Shown piece after piece: positions 21,001 to 29,472 of a DNA stretch of 64,000 nucleotides; positions within the stretch are counted from its first letter, which is position 1, and each line of letters opens with the position of its first letter. The position numbers and the translations under genes were made by a program. A model generated the notes under the pieces. That model was not told the DNA's origin. It made no database searches and saw only the letters and a list, made by a program, of their open reading frames with translations. The DNA is from Selenomonas sp. oral taxon 892 str. F0426. GTDB lineage: Bacteria; Bacillota; Negativicutes; Selenomonadales; Selenomonadaceae. The DNA lies in the NCBI RefSeq assembly GCF_000468035.1, contig NZ_KI260523.1, forward strand, positions 186,001 through 250,000, in the 5' to 3' direction.

Positions 21001-22290
21001 TTATGAGAAGAGGTTCATGCAGATAAAGAGAAGTAGACCGATACAGCCGCCAACGAGTGAGCCGTTGACACGAATCCACAAGAGATCCTGTTCGACCTTA
21101 TCATAGATGAGGTGATTGAGTTCCTCATCCGTCAAACGCGACAGTACGTTTCCAACGATGACACCAACAAGGGTCTGTGCATGGAGTGCGGAACGCGCCA
21201 AGAGATCATAAAGTACCTTGGTGATTATTTTTTGAAGCTCTGGACGCTCTTCGACAAGAAAGAGCATATGCTGATATTCAAGATGGAGAATCGTCTGCAA
21301 ATGTGTGTAGAAGGCGGGCATATGCTCCGCAATTGGGTCGACTTCCCGTTTCAAATCCATCTGAAAATGTTTCCGCAGCCCCTGAAAAAGCCGTACGAGC
21401 GTCTCATCGATGGGGAGTTCCTTGGCAAGTCGTTCCTGCAGTTCACGAAGGACTTGCAGCAGCTCCCCGTCCTGACGAAGATCTGTCAGGCAGTCATGCA
21501 GGAGTGCAATGGCATTTTCCTGCAGAGGAGCGTGCTCTCTCCCCAACTCGTTCAACACATGACAGGTATGCCGCTGAATCAGCTCCGCACCCTCATCCAG
21601 ATTGACTGTATTCGTCATAGCAAGCAGGCGCGATAAAAAACCGTCACCTATTTTCTCTCGTTCGAGTTCTGCCAGTGACTCCCGAATCGACAGCCGCGTC
21701 TCCTCCGTGGATACCTCGCGTGCGAGGAGAAGCGCGATGCGTGAAAGCGCCTTCTGATCCCAAGCGTTTGCCTTTGCCAGCATGTCAAAACGGCTCATGA
21801 GTTCCGACGGATCCTCCCGCAGGAGTAAATTCTTGAGCCGCGCAGACAGATAGGAAACTGCCTTTTTATTATTCTTGCGCAGGAGTGAGGCACGAAAGAA
21901 ATGAAGAACCGTTCCCGTCAGCTGTGCCTCTGTTTCCGGTTTGTGCAAAAAATCCTGCAGCATGGGAATTAAATGGATCTTCTCGATGTGTCGAAAAAGC
22001 TTCCGGCGAGAAAAAAATTCTTTTTGCACCATGACAACGATTGCATGTATGAAACTATCCCGCCGACGTGGGAGTATTGCTGTGTGGTAGGGAAAGCCAA
22101 GGGGCTTTCGAAAAAGTGCCGTGACTGCGAACCAGTCCGCAACCCCACCAACCAAAGCCGCCTCACTGACCATGAGCAGCCCCTCCGTCCAAACAGCCGA
22201 GGGATCTGTCAGATGCAGATAAAGCGCAGCAAGAAACAGGAGAAAGGAAGTCAACAGAGCTGTGTCCGCCTTATTCCACGTTCGGATCAT
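21001..22290 (-). CDS. DUF445 family membrane protein (second of a tandem pair)
   Basis: 429 aa. Hydrophobic N-terminal region including AALVGGVADWFAVTALFRKPLGFPYHTAILPRR, here broken as GGVADWFAVTALF and KPLGFPYHTAI, which is the DUF445/YjiN/YheB signature. A helical body follows, with a C-terminal membrane segment (RVNGSLVGGCIGLLLFICM). The ATG overlaps the stop of the upstream paralogue by 4 bases. Likely an envelope protein; no biochemical function is established for the family. The two copies are clearly homologous but diverged. Confidence 0.85.
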   Translation of the reverse strand: MIRTWNKADTALLTSFLLFLAALYLHLTDPSAVWTEGLLMVSEAALVGGVADWFAVTALFRKPLGFPYHTAILPRRRDSFIHAIVVMVQKEFFSRRKLFRHIEKIHLIPMLQDFLHKPETEAQLTGTVLHFFRASLLRKNNKKAVSYLSARLKNLLLREDPSELMSRFDMLAKANAWDQKALSRIALLLAREVSTEETRLSIRESLAELEREKIGDGFLSRLLAMTNTVNLDEGAELIQRHTCHVLNELGREHAPLQENAIALLHDCLTDLRQDGELLQVLRELQERLAKELPIDETLVRLFQGLRKHFQMDLKREVDPIAEHMPAFYTHLQTILHLEYQHMLFLVEERPELQKIITKVLYDLLARSALHAQTLVGVIVGNVLSRLTDEELNHLIYDKVEQDLLWIRVNGSLVGGCIGLLLFICMNLFS

Positions 22291-23516
22291 AGCCCCCACA
22301 TCCTTTCTGCAAAAGTCACAACGAGAGACAGCGCCATGCCGACAAAGGCTCCAACAATGGCACCATTTACGCGAATCATCTGCAAATCAGTGTGCACCTT
22401 ACCCTCAACGAAGGAAATGAGTTCATCGTCCGATTTTTGATTCAGATACTCTCGGATAAACGATGCGATCATCCCGTGATGCTTCTCCACTTCCTCCGCT
22501 GCCAAATCCTTCATCCAGCGATCTGCACGATTCTGCCAGCTTTCCGAATGAACGAACAGATCTATCTTTTCATTCAGAAGCTCTTTGACATACGGCACCC
22601 AAAATGGATGATTTCCCTTCATACGATGTTCAATGAAGTCGAACAGAATGCTTTCGACATCGATATGCTCGATGACGTGAACCTTGTACCGATGCAGAGC
22701 CTCATACAGGCTCGGGTCACTTCGGAGCGAGACAACGAAGGATACAAGTGCCTGAACGCCCTCCCGATGCCGTCGGTCGTCCGTCACCATTGCAGACCTT
22801 AGAATCTCCTCCAACCGAGCAGTCAGCCATGCGGCAATCATTTCATCATCGAAAAAGGATAGGACAAAGGCACGTACCATACCATCGCCTTCATACTCCG
22901 TCCGTATGGAGGCAATGTTTTCACGGAGCATATCCTGAAACACCTGTGTCTGAATCAGCTGAAGCCCCATACGGATCAAGATATTAAAGATACGATCCGC
23001 ATGGGGTTCTTCTGTCAGTACATCCAAGAGTTCTGCAAAGCTCTCTTCCAAAGGAAGCGCATGAAACGCTTGGATTACATAGGGAGCAAGTTCCTTTGAA
23101 ATATGGCGGCTGTCCACATCGGAGGCAACATGACGGAGGATATCCACAGCAGCCTCGATGAGACGCTCACGTCCGCCACGATGCTGCAGATACTCTACGA
23201 GCAGCTCACCGATCTTCTCCCGCTCGACAACGTCCATAATATTCTTCTTGCTGAGCAAATCATCGGAGGAAAACCGGACGAGAGACTCCATGATACGTCC
23301 GCGATTGCGGCGCAAAATATCCGTCCGATGGGAAATACCGAGCGGACGTCCAAAGATCGCTTTCACAGCAAACCAGTCTGCAAGCCCACCAATCGTCGCA
23401 GCCAGAAATCCGTGATGAAGTGTTGCAGCAAAGAGAGACGTTCCCTGCCCTGCTGTCCCAATAACACCAAGCACACTGACAGCAAGTGCAAGATTTGCCT
23501 GATTTTCCTTCCGCAA
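22287..23516 (-). CDS. DUF445 family membrane protein (first of a tandem pair)
   Basis: 409 aa. Same architecture as its downstream neighbour: N-terminal hydrophobic helices, GGLADWFAVKAIFGRPLGI, a long helical region, and a C-terminal membrane helix preceded by RVNGAIVGAFVGMALSL. The start is TTG with GAGG 8 bases before it. It follows galU by 10 bases, so the pair is probably transcribed with galU. Function unknown. Confidence 0.85.
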   Translation of the reverse strand: MRKENQANLALAVSVLGVIGTAGQGTSLFAATLHHGFLAATIGGLADWFAVKAIFGRPLGISHRTDILRRNRGRIMESLVRFSSDDLLSKKNIMDVVEREKIGELLVEYLQHRGGRERLIEAAVDILRHVASDVDSRHISKELAPYVIQAFHALPLEESFAELLDVLTEEPHADRIFNILIRMGLQLIQTQVFQDMLRENIASIRTEYEGDGMVRAFVLSFFDDEMIAAWLTARLEEILRSAMVTDDRRHREGVQALVSFVVSLRSDPSLYEALHRYKVHVIEHIDVESILFDFIEHRMKGNHPFWVPYVKELLNEKIDLFVHSESWQNRADRWMKDLAAEEVEKHHGMIASFIREYLNQKSDDELISFVEGKVHTDLQMIRVNGAIVGAFVGMALSLVVTFAERMWGL

Positions 23517-23526
23517 TCCGATCGCC

Positions 23527-24408
23527 TCACAGTGTTTCTACGAGTCTTTTCAGGTACTTCTTGAAGTCCGTGCCAAGATCCTCCCGGCGCAGGGCAAACT
23601 CAACCGTTGCCTCTAAGAATCCGAGCTTATCTCCCAGATCGTAGCGAATCCCCTCAAAATCATAGGCATAGACTGCCTCACGCTGTGCCAAGACCTTCAG
23701 CGCATCTGTGAGCTGGACCTCACCGCCCTTGCCCGGCTGTGTCTCATCAAGGAGTGTAAAAACCTCAGGGCTGATGATATAACGGCCGAGCACCGCCATA
23801 CGGCTGGGAGCCTCCTCCAGAGCAGGCTTCTCTACCATATCCGAAACGTGCATAAGTCTCGGATTATCCAGTATCTCGCCCGCAACAATGCCATAGGACG
23901 ATACCTGCTCATCCGATACCACCTGACAACCGAGCACGGAACCGCCGCGCTCTTCGTAGACATCGATCAGCTGACGCAAGGCAGGTCTTTCCGGATGATA
24001 GACAACATCGTCGCCGAGCAGAACGGCAAACGGTTCATCTCCGACAAAACTGCGTGCACAGAGGATGGCATCCCCCAGTCCGCGCATATACTTCTGCCGT
24101 ATATAGTGGACATTCACGTCCGTGGTTTCGCGCACGAGAGCAAGAAGATCTGTCTTTCCCTTCCCTTCGAGTTCATGCTCGAGTGCAGGTGCGGAGTCAA
24201 AGTGATCCTCAATGGCACGCTTGCCGTGCCCGCTGATGATGAGAATATCCTCGATGCCGCTTGCAAGTGCCTCTTCCACAATATATTGAATGGTCGGCTT
24301 ATCCACAATCGGCAGCATTTCCTTTGGTGTCGCTTTCGTCGCGGGAAGAAAGCGTGTCCCATACCCTGCCGCAGGAATGACCGCTTTGCGTATGTTCTTC
24401 TCTTTCAT
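23527..24408 (-). CDS. galU: UTP-glucose-1-phosphate uridylyltransferase
   Basis: 293 aa. Makes UDP-glucose for surface polysaccharides and lipopolysaccharide. Nucleotidyltransferase signature IPAAGYGTRFLPATKATPKE (residues 11-30), then KPTIQYIVEEA and LGDDVVY. The start at MKEKNIRKAV has GGAG 10 bases upstream and matches family length; in-frame codons further up run through a hairpin and are unlikely. It lies between a D-malate/tartrate dehydrogenase homologue and the DUF445 pair. Confidence 0.95.
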   Translation of the reverse strand: MKEKNIRKAVIPAAGYGTRFLPATKATPKEMLPIVDKPTIQYIVEEALASGIEDILIISGHGKRAIEDHFDSAPALEHELEGKGKTDLLALVRETTDVNVHYIRQKYMRGLGDAILCARSFVGDEPFAVLLGDDVVYHPERPALRQLIDVYEERGGSVLGCQVVSDEQVSSYGIVAGEILDNPRLMHVSDMVEKPALEEAPSRMAVLGRYIISPEVFTLLDETQPGKGGEVQLTDALKVLAQREAVYAYDFEGIRYDLGDKLGFLEATVEFALRREDLGTDFKKYLKRLVETL

Positions 24409-24439
24409 ATCATGCATGCTCCATCCATTATGTAAATAG

Positions 24440-24467
24440 AGCGCGAGGTTATAGAGAACCTCGCGCT
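24440..24467 (-). other. Perfect hairpin upstream of galU
   Basis: 11-bp perfect inverted repeat (AGCGCGAGGTT / AACCTCGCGCT, 6-base loop) between the dehydrogenase stop and the galU start. On the - strand it has no clear T tract, so it may be an attenuator, an RNA-stability element, or a weak terminator. Confidence 0.5.
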
Positions 24468-24534
24468 TTTCCATGGAACCATTGATCAAATGAAGTCTGC
24501 CAGATTTATCAGTGATTCCCTAACTCTTTTTCGG

Positions 24535-25599
24535 TCAGCGTTCCAAAATCTCGAGTATGGCTGCACCGATCTCCGAGGTCTTGGCACTGCCGCCAAGATC
24601 CGGCGTCAATGTCCGTCGCTCCACAAGCAATGTCTCAATTGCTGAGAGCACACGCTCCGCCCATACCTTCTCTCCGAGGAAATCAAGCATCTGACTGATC
24701 GACCATATCGATGCCAATGGATTGGCAATCCCCTGTCCCGCAATATCCGGTGCGCTCCCGTGAATCGGCTCGAACATTGACGGATATTTTCGTTCCGGAT
24801 TGAGGTTTGCTCCCGCCGCAAGACCCATGCCTCCTGCGATTGCAGCACCGAGATCGGTCAGAATATCGCCGAACAGGTTGCTTGTTACAACGATCTCAAA
24901 GCGCTTTGGATCCTTGACAAAGAACATACTTGCCGCATCGACGAGGAGACTGTGTGTCTCCACATCAGGATATTCCCTGCCAATCTCGGCAAAGATCTCA
25001 TCCCAGAATACCATTGAGTAACGCAGGGCATTCCCCTTCGAGATTGAGGTCAGAGATCGGTTTTCCCTGCGTGCGAGTTCATAGGCATAGCGGATGACGC
25101 GCTCACATCCATGCCGCGAGAATACACCCGTCTGCAGAGCCATCTCACGCTCCGTTCCAGGGTAAAGATGTGCACCGACATTTGCGTACTCACCTTCACT
25201 GTTCTCGCGTACTACAATCATGTTGATATCATCTATGGACACATCGGCAAGCGGACAGGGAGCACCTTTCAGGAGACGAACGGGACGCAGGTTGATATAT
25301 TCATCGAATCCACGGCGAATCTGAAGCAGAAGCCCGCCTAAGGAAATATGATCCGGAACCCCCGGATAGCCGACTGCTCCGAGATAAACGGCATCAAACG
25401 CTTTCAGGATATCCAGCCCGTCTGCCGGCATCATCTCGCCGGTTTTTAGATAATATTCGCACCCCCATGGAAAATCCTCGAAAGTGACCGAGAAATTGCC
25501 GTCCATCTTAGCAATTCCATCAAAGACTTTTTTGCCCTCTGCAATGACTTCCGGACCAATTCCATCACCCGCAATCACCGCAATATTAAACCGCTTCAT
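24535..25599 (-). CDS. Isocitrate/isopropylmalate dehydrogenase family; probable D-malate/tartrate dehydrogenase
   Basis: 354 aa. Beta-decarboxylating dehydrogenase: N-terminal IAVIAGDGIGPEVIAEGKK, then YLGAVGYPGVPDHISLGGLL and RRGFDEYINLRPVRLL, and FEPIHGSAPDIAGQGIANP near the C terminus. The PGVPDHISL loop and the LNxRP-type NLRPVRLL segment look more like tartrate/D-malate dehydrogenase (TtuC/DmlA) than LeuB. No leu genes are nearby. Two adjacent ATGs (25602 and 25599) are possible starts after GGGG. The substrate is inferred from motifs only; a LeuB role is the main alternative. Confidence 0.75.
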   Translation of the reverse strand: MKRFNIAVIAGDGIGPEVIAEGKKVFDGIAKMDGNFSVTFEDFPWGCEYYLKTGEMMPADGLDILKAFDAVYLGAVGYPGVPDHISLGGLLLQIRRGFDEYINLRPVRLLKGAPCPLADVSIDDINMIVVRENSEGEYANVGAHLYPGTEREMALQTGVFSRHGCERVIRYAYELARRENRSLTSISKGNALRYSMVFWDEIFAEIGREYPDVETHSLLVDAASMFFVKDPKRFEIVVTSNLFGDILTDLGAAIAGGMGLAAGANLNPERKYPSMFEPIHGSAPDIAGQGIANPLASIWSISQMLDFLGEKVWAERVLSAIETLLVERRTLTPDLGGSAKTSEIGAAILEILER

Positions 25600-25638
25600 C
25601 ATCAGGCCCCATTTCCGATACACAGCAGAAACGAACGA

Positions 25639-26940
25639 TCAGAACGCCTCTGCAATCGTCTTAATGAGAAGCGCTTCCTGCTGGCGCGGAAGGCCACTCT
25701 GGTGGAGTGCACGCCCGAAGCCGATCAGGAAATCAATCTTCTGCAAGCGTGTCAGTGTCGTATTCTCACGGAGAATCTTTGTAATCGCACGCATTCCTGC
25801 AACGCTTGGATCCCGTTGGAGCTGAACCTCCATAGCAAGCTGTCCGGCAAGAATGTGACGACGAACTTCATCTGATATTCCATTGAGGCCCTCGCCCATA
25901 TCCCGCGATACCTGACGGGCTGTGAGAGCCGGAACCCCTTCGGGTCTTACGGAATGCTCCACCGCAGGTCTTACATCCTTGACAGGTGCAACGGCAGGGA
26001 ACTGTGCTGATGTGCCTCCCAGCGCGTCAAAATGATCTGGTCGCTTCTGTTCAGCACCATTTTCTGCAGGAGCCATCAGAGAGAATGACTCATGCGGCAG
26101 CTGCGGATAGCGTTGCCGTGATGGATACTGTTCTGTAGAGAGTGATGCCGATGGGGAATGCGACATCCCGGGGACTTGTGCCTCACTTCCCGTATAATTT
26201 CCTGCTGATACAGACGAGGGATTTCCGTCCAGTGCCTCTGAGCCTACGCTATAAACCGCCCTGTTCTTTGCGGCTTCAGCAGTTCCAGATGTCGAATCAA
26301 TGTTTCCTGATACAGACTGTGTATAGAGCCCTTGCGCTCCCCTAGACGCCTGGACAGAAGTTTGTTTTTCTGCTCCAGTAGCAGACATATCCATATTTGT
26401 CTTCAGGGATGTGTCTGCTGGCAAATTATTCTGAACGGCATCAGCGGGAGCAACTTTCTTTGGTCTTGGAGGAGGTGCTGGACGATTCATATTCACATCA
26501 CCGACAAGCTCCTGAACTGGGCGCCCCTCTTTTGCCGCTAACTTCTCTTCACGCTTGATATCTTCCGCCGTTATGATAACAGGCTTTGCCTTCTGAGCTG
26601 CGAGTGTGAATGATGGCTCATTGTTGCGTGCAGCAAGACGTGCATCAACACTCTGCCAGCGAAGGCGTGCAGGCTGTTGGGTGCTCTGTGCAGATGCTGC
26701 ATTTTTTGGAGCTGGAGCATCCAACGATGTCTTCCTCTGACCAGAGATCGAGGCCTCATAACGATCCCCCACAGCTTTTTCTTCTACCGCCGGATTCTTT
26801 GCCGAATCCGTCACCAAACGATCTGCACGAAAAAGCTCCTGTGAATCCACTGTTCCAGGCGTAGCCGCATAAACCGTACTCGAGGAAAGTGTAACAAGCA
26901 CCGCAGCGGTGAGCATTGTTTTCTTTGATGACATTTTCAT
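25639..26940 (-). CDS. Exported protein of unknown function, Pro/Ala/Ser-rich
   Basis: 433 aa, not recognised. A Sec signal peptide is clear: KK, a hydrophobic core TAAVLVTLSSSTVYA, and probable cleavage after Ala25. The middle (about 60-330) is low-complexity and rich in Ala, Ser, Pro, Gln, with NRPAPPPRPKKVAP near 155. The last ~80 residues (from GISDEVRRHILAG to the C-terminal IAEAF) look like a compact helical domain. AAGGAG lies 8 bases before the ATG. It follows another exported protein gene by 40 bases in what looks like the rimO-pncC operon. Periplasmic or outer-membrane-linked location is inferred. Confidence 0.75.
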   Translation of the reverse strand: MKMSSKKTMLTAAVLVTLSSSTVYAATPGTVDSQELFRADRLVTDSAKNPAVEEKAVGDRYEASISGQRKTSLDAPAPKNAASAQSTQQPARLRWQSVDARLAARNNEPSFTLAAQKAKPVIITAEDIKREEKLAAKEGRPVQELVGDVNMNRPAPPPRPKKVAPADAVQNNLPADTSLKTNMDMSATGAEKQTSVQASRGAQGLYTQSVSGNIDSTSGTAEAAKNRAVYSVGSEALDGNPSSVSAGNYTGSEAQVPGMSHSPSASLSTEQYPSRQRYPQLPHESFSLMAPAENGAEQKRPDHFDALGGTSAQFPAVAPVKDVRPAVEHSVRPEGVPALTARQVSRDMGEGLNGISDEVRRHILAGQLAMEVQLQRDPSVAGMRAITKILRENTTLTRLQKIDFLIGFGRALHQSGLPRQQEALLIKTIAEAF

Positions 26941-26980
26941 TGATCTTTCTCCTTCATTTTCTCTCTATGAAAACAGGTGC

Positions 26981-27631
26981 TCACGGGAGCGCATGCAATG
27001 TGCGAGCCCCCGCCAAAAAGTCTGAAACAGATGCAGCACGCAGCTCCGGATTATCTATGAGTTCAAATCCATAACGCGCACCATTGTCGCCGCGAAAGAA
27101 AAGAACTGCCATCTGATTGTCTGTCGTCGCTGTACCATCAATCACACCGTCGCCATCTTCATCGATCTCAATCTCTTTTGCCGTCATGGCAAAAATGGCC
27201 TTATTGTTGTCGGTCAAAGGCACGAGCATGATTCCTTCGTACCCATTGCTGCCCATAATATTCCAAAGGAGCCTTGCCGCCTCTTCGGGATCGATGGCAT
27301 TGAGATTCGGAAGTGCCTCTTCGGGAAAGGCATTCACAAGAACGACCCATGCGTATTTAATATGATACTCCTCATTCTCGAAGATCAGAACTTCTCCCTC
27401 ACGATTCTCAAACAAGGTACTTGCTGGAATGACCCCGAGGGGTCTCTTTGGACACATCACGTGATAGCCATACGCTGGACTCTCATAGGAATATGAAAGT
27501 ATGGATGGTGCGGTACCAGTAGCAGCAAATTCCTGCACCGACGCCTCTTGCTCAGCTGCGGTGACATAGGGCATCCCCGACAACAATGTTACTGCACCAA
27601 TGGAGGCAGCTATTTTTCGATAATGTATCAT
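26981..27631 (-). CDS. Exported protein of unknown function with an Asp-rich calcium-loop-like motif
   Basis: 216 aa, not recognised. Signal peptide with RK, hydrophobic core IGAVTLLSGMPYVTA and likely cleavage after Ala25. The mature part contains YGYHVMCPKRPLGVIP, a WVVLVNAFPEEALP segment, and EIDEDGDGVIDG (residues 155-166), whose D-x-D-x-D-G spacing resembles a Ca-binding EF-hand/dockerin-type loop. The ATG overlaps the pncC stop by 4 bases with AAGGAG 9 bases upstream, so it is co-translated with pncC. Role unknown. Confidence 0.78.
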   Translation of the reverse strand: MIHYRKIAASIGAVTLLSGMPYVTAAEQEASVQEFAATGTAPSILSYSYESPAYGYHVMCPKRPLGVIPASTLFENREGEVLIFENEEYHIKYAWVVLVNAFPEEALPNLNAIDPEEAARLLWNIMGSNGYEGIMLVPLTDNNKAIFAMTAKEIEIDEDGDGVIDGTATTDNQMAVLFFRGDNGARYGFELIDNPELRAASVSDFLAGARTLHALP

Positions 27632-28122
27632 CTGGTAGTACTCCTTATCATATCATGTACCAATGTAAGCGCTTTTTGAACAGCTGCCCATTTATTCTCA
27701 AGCCGCGTGCCAGAAAAAACATTTTTTGAGACAATGGTATGATTTTTGTCTGCCGCCGCAATATATACAAGGCCAACAGGTTTGTCCGCTGAGCCGCCGT
27801 AAGGACCGGCAATACCTGTAATACCAATGCCGATATCCGTCTGCATGAGATTCCGTATTCCCTCTGCCATCTCGGACGCTGTCTCCTCAGAAACGGCTCC
27901 ATATGCAGAAAGAGTCTCCTCTTGAACATGAAGGATGCGGCACTTCACATCATTTGAGTACGACACAACGCTTCCCATAACGTAGGCAGAGCTCCCAGAA
28001 ATATCCGTCAACGTACTGGTAAGAAGGCCCCCAGTGCAAGATTCCGCACAGGCAATTGTCATCCCAGCATCGCGCAGTTCACATCCGACTCTCTCAGAAA
28101 GGGCTTCACATGAGACTATCAT
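27628..28122 (-). CDS. pncC: CinA C-terminal-domain protein, nicotinamide-nucleotide amidohydrolase
   Basis: 164 aa, the single-domain PncC/YgaD form without the N-terminal CinA domain. It converts NMN to nicotinate mononucleotide and ammonia in pyridine nucleotide recycling. Signature IACAESCTGGLLTSTLTDISG, then SNDVKCRILHV and GITGIAGPYGGSADKPVG. The start is the ATG sharing one base with the rimO stop (TGATG), with AAAGGG 7 bases before; an in-frame TTG just upstream is less likely. Downstream it overlaps an exported-protein gene. Confidence 0.93.
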   Translation of the reverse strand: MIVSCEALSERVGCELRDAGMTIACAESCTGGLLTSTLTDISGSSAYVMGSVVSYSNDVKCRILHVQEETLSAYGAVSEETASEMAEGIRNLMQTDIGIGITGIAGPYGGSADKPVGLVYIAAADKNHTIVSKNVFSGTRLENKWAAVQKALTLVHDMIRSTTR

Positions 28123-29450
28123 CAATGCACCCTTTCGCCCACAATATCATATGTAAATCCCTGCAAGAGACGCACCCGCACAATATCACCGATGTGGCTC
28201 TGTGTATCGCCCTCGATGTAAATCTGTCCATCGACCTCCGGAGCCTCCCGATAAGAACGCCCAACGGAAATTTGCTGCTGTTCCGCGTCACGTCCCTCAA
28301 TCAGGACATCAACCTCGTGATTCTCAAGCGAGATATTGATTTCCTCAGAAATCTTGCTCTGCAGACTCATCAAGTCATGATAGCGCTCCTGCATCACATC
28401 CTCGGGCACCTTATATGGCATCATCGCAGCAGGTGTATCCTCCTCCTCGGAGTAGGTAAATATCCCAACCTTATCGAAGCGCTGTTCCTCTACAAAGGAA
28501 CGGAGAGCCTGATAGTGCGTATCCGTCTCCCCAGGAAAACCAACAATAAATGTAGAGCGAATCGCCACTCCCGGAATGTGCTCACGCAGTTTTTTTATCA
28601 GTTTCTCCACACCTTCACGCGTATCTGGACGATTCATCGAGCGCAGAACGGCATCATGCGCATGCTGAAGAGGGAGATCGACATATTTCACAACCTTTGG
28701 CTCGGTCGCAAATACATCGATGAGTTCATCTGTAAAATATTTTGGGTAGCTATAGAGCACACGAATCCAGGAAATCCCATCAACCTTCGCCAGCTCACGC
28801 AGAAGGGTTGGAAGCATGGGCTTCTTGTATCGATCAAGTCCATAGTTCGCACTGTCTTGCGCAATCAGAACAATCTCACGTACGCCGCTCTCGGCAAGTT
28901 CATGTGCCTCCGTAATGATGTCATCCATATCGCGGCTGCGGAAACTTCCTCGAATGAGCGGAATCGCACAAAAGGCGCAGCGATGATCGCATCCCTCTGC
29001 AATTTTGATATATGCGGTGTAGTTAGGGGTTGTACGCAGACGCGGCGTCTTCGCATCATAGATGGTCTCATCCTTTCCGGCGATCAAGAGACGCCGTCCT
29101 TTCAGTGTCTCTTGAATGACCTCCATGATACGGCTCCAAGCTCCCGTACCGATGATTGCATCCGCCTCTGGAATCTCGTCGAGAAGCTGCTGTCCATAGC
29201 GCTGTCCAAGACACCCTGCCACAATAAGGCTGCGGCAACGGCCAGTCTCCTTATAGTCGGCCATTCCGAGCACTGTGGTAATGGATTCTTCCTTCGCTGA
29301 CTGAATAAACGCGCAGGTGTTGACAATCAGGATATCGGCCTCCGATGGCTCATTGGTGATCTCAATGCCATGCTCCTGCATAATGCCGAGCATGATCTCT
29401 GTATCCACGAGATTCTTTGCACAACCAAGACTGATGAATCCTGCTTTCAC
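28122..29450 (-). CDS. rimO: Ribosomal protein S12 methylthiotransferase RimO
   Basis: 442 aa radical-SAM methylthiotransferase that modifies an Asp of S12. Three N-terminal cysteines for the auxiliary Fe-S cluster (Cys10 in SLGCAKN, Cys46 in VNTCAF, Cys80 in VAGCLGQRY), the radical-SAM triad CDHRCAFC (154, 158, 161), and a C-terminal TRAM domain. Start GTG giving MKAGFISLGCAKN, with AGGAG 7 bases before; longer frames exist but lack family similarity. SLGCAKNLVDTE and HRCAFCAIPLIRG distinguish RimO from MiaB. Confidence 0.95.
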   Translation of the reverse strand: MKAGFISLGCAKNLVDTEIMLGIMQEHGIEITNEPSEADILIVNTCAFIQSAKEESITTVLGMADYKETGRCRSLIVAGCLGQRYGQQLLDEIPEADAIIGTGAWSRIMEVIQETLKGRRLLIAGKDETIYDAKTPRLRTTPNYTAYIKIAEGCDHRCAFCAIPLIRGSFRSRDMDDIITEAHELAESGVREIVLIAQDSANYGLDRYKKPMLPTLLRELAKVDGISWIRVLYSYPKYFTDELIDVFATEPKVVKYVDLPLQHAHDAVLRSMNRPDTREGVEKLIKKLREHIPGVAIRSTFIVGFPGETDTHYQALRSFVEEQRFDKVGIFTYSEEEDTPAAMMPYKVPEDVMQERYHDLMSLQSKISEEINISLENHEVDVLIEGRDAEQQQISVGRSYREAPEVDGQIYIEGDTQSHIGDIVRVRLLQGFTYDIVGERVH

Positions 29451-29472
29451 TATAAAACTCCTCCGGCTTTCG

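Noticed and set aside
28056-29300. 414-codon + strand frame opposite rimO
   Set aside because: Composition is Arg/His/Ile-rich without domains; rimO on the other strand keeps all cysteine motifs.
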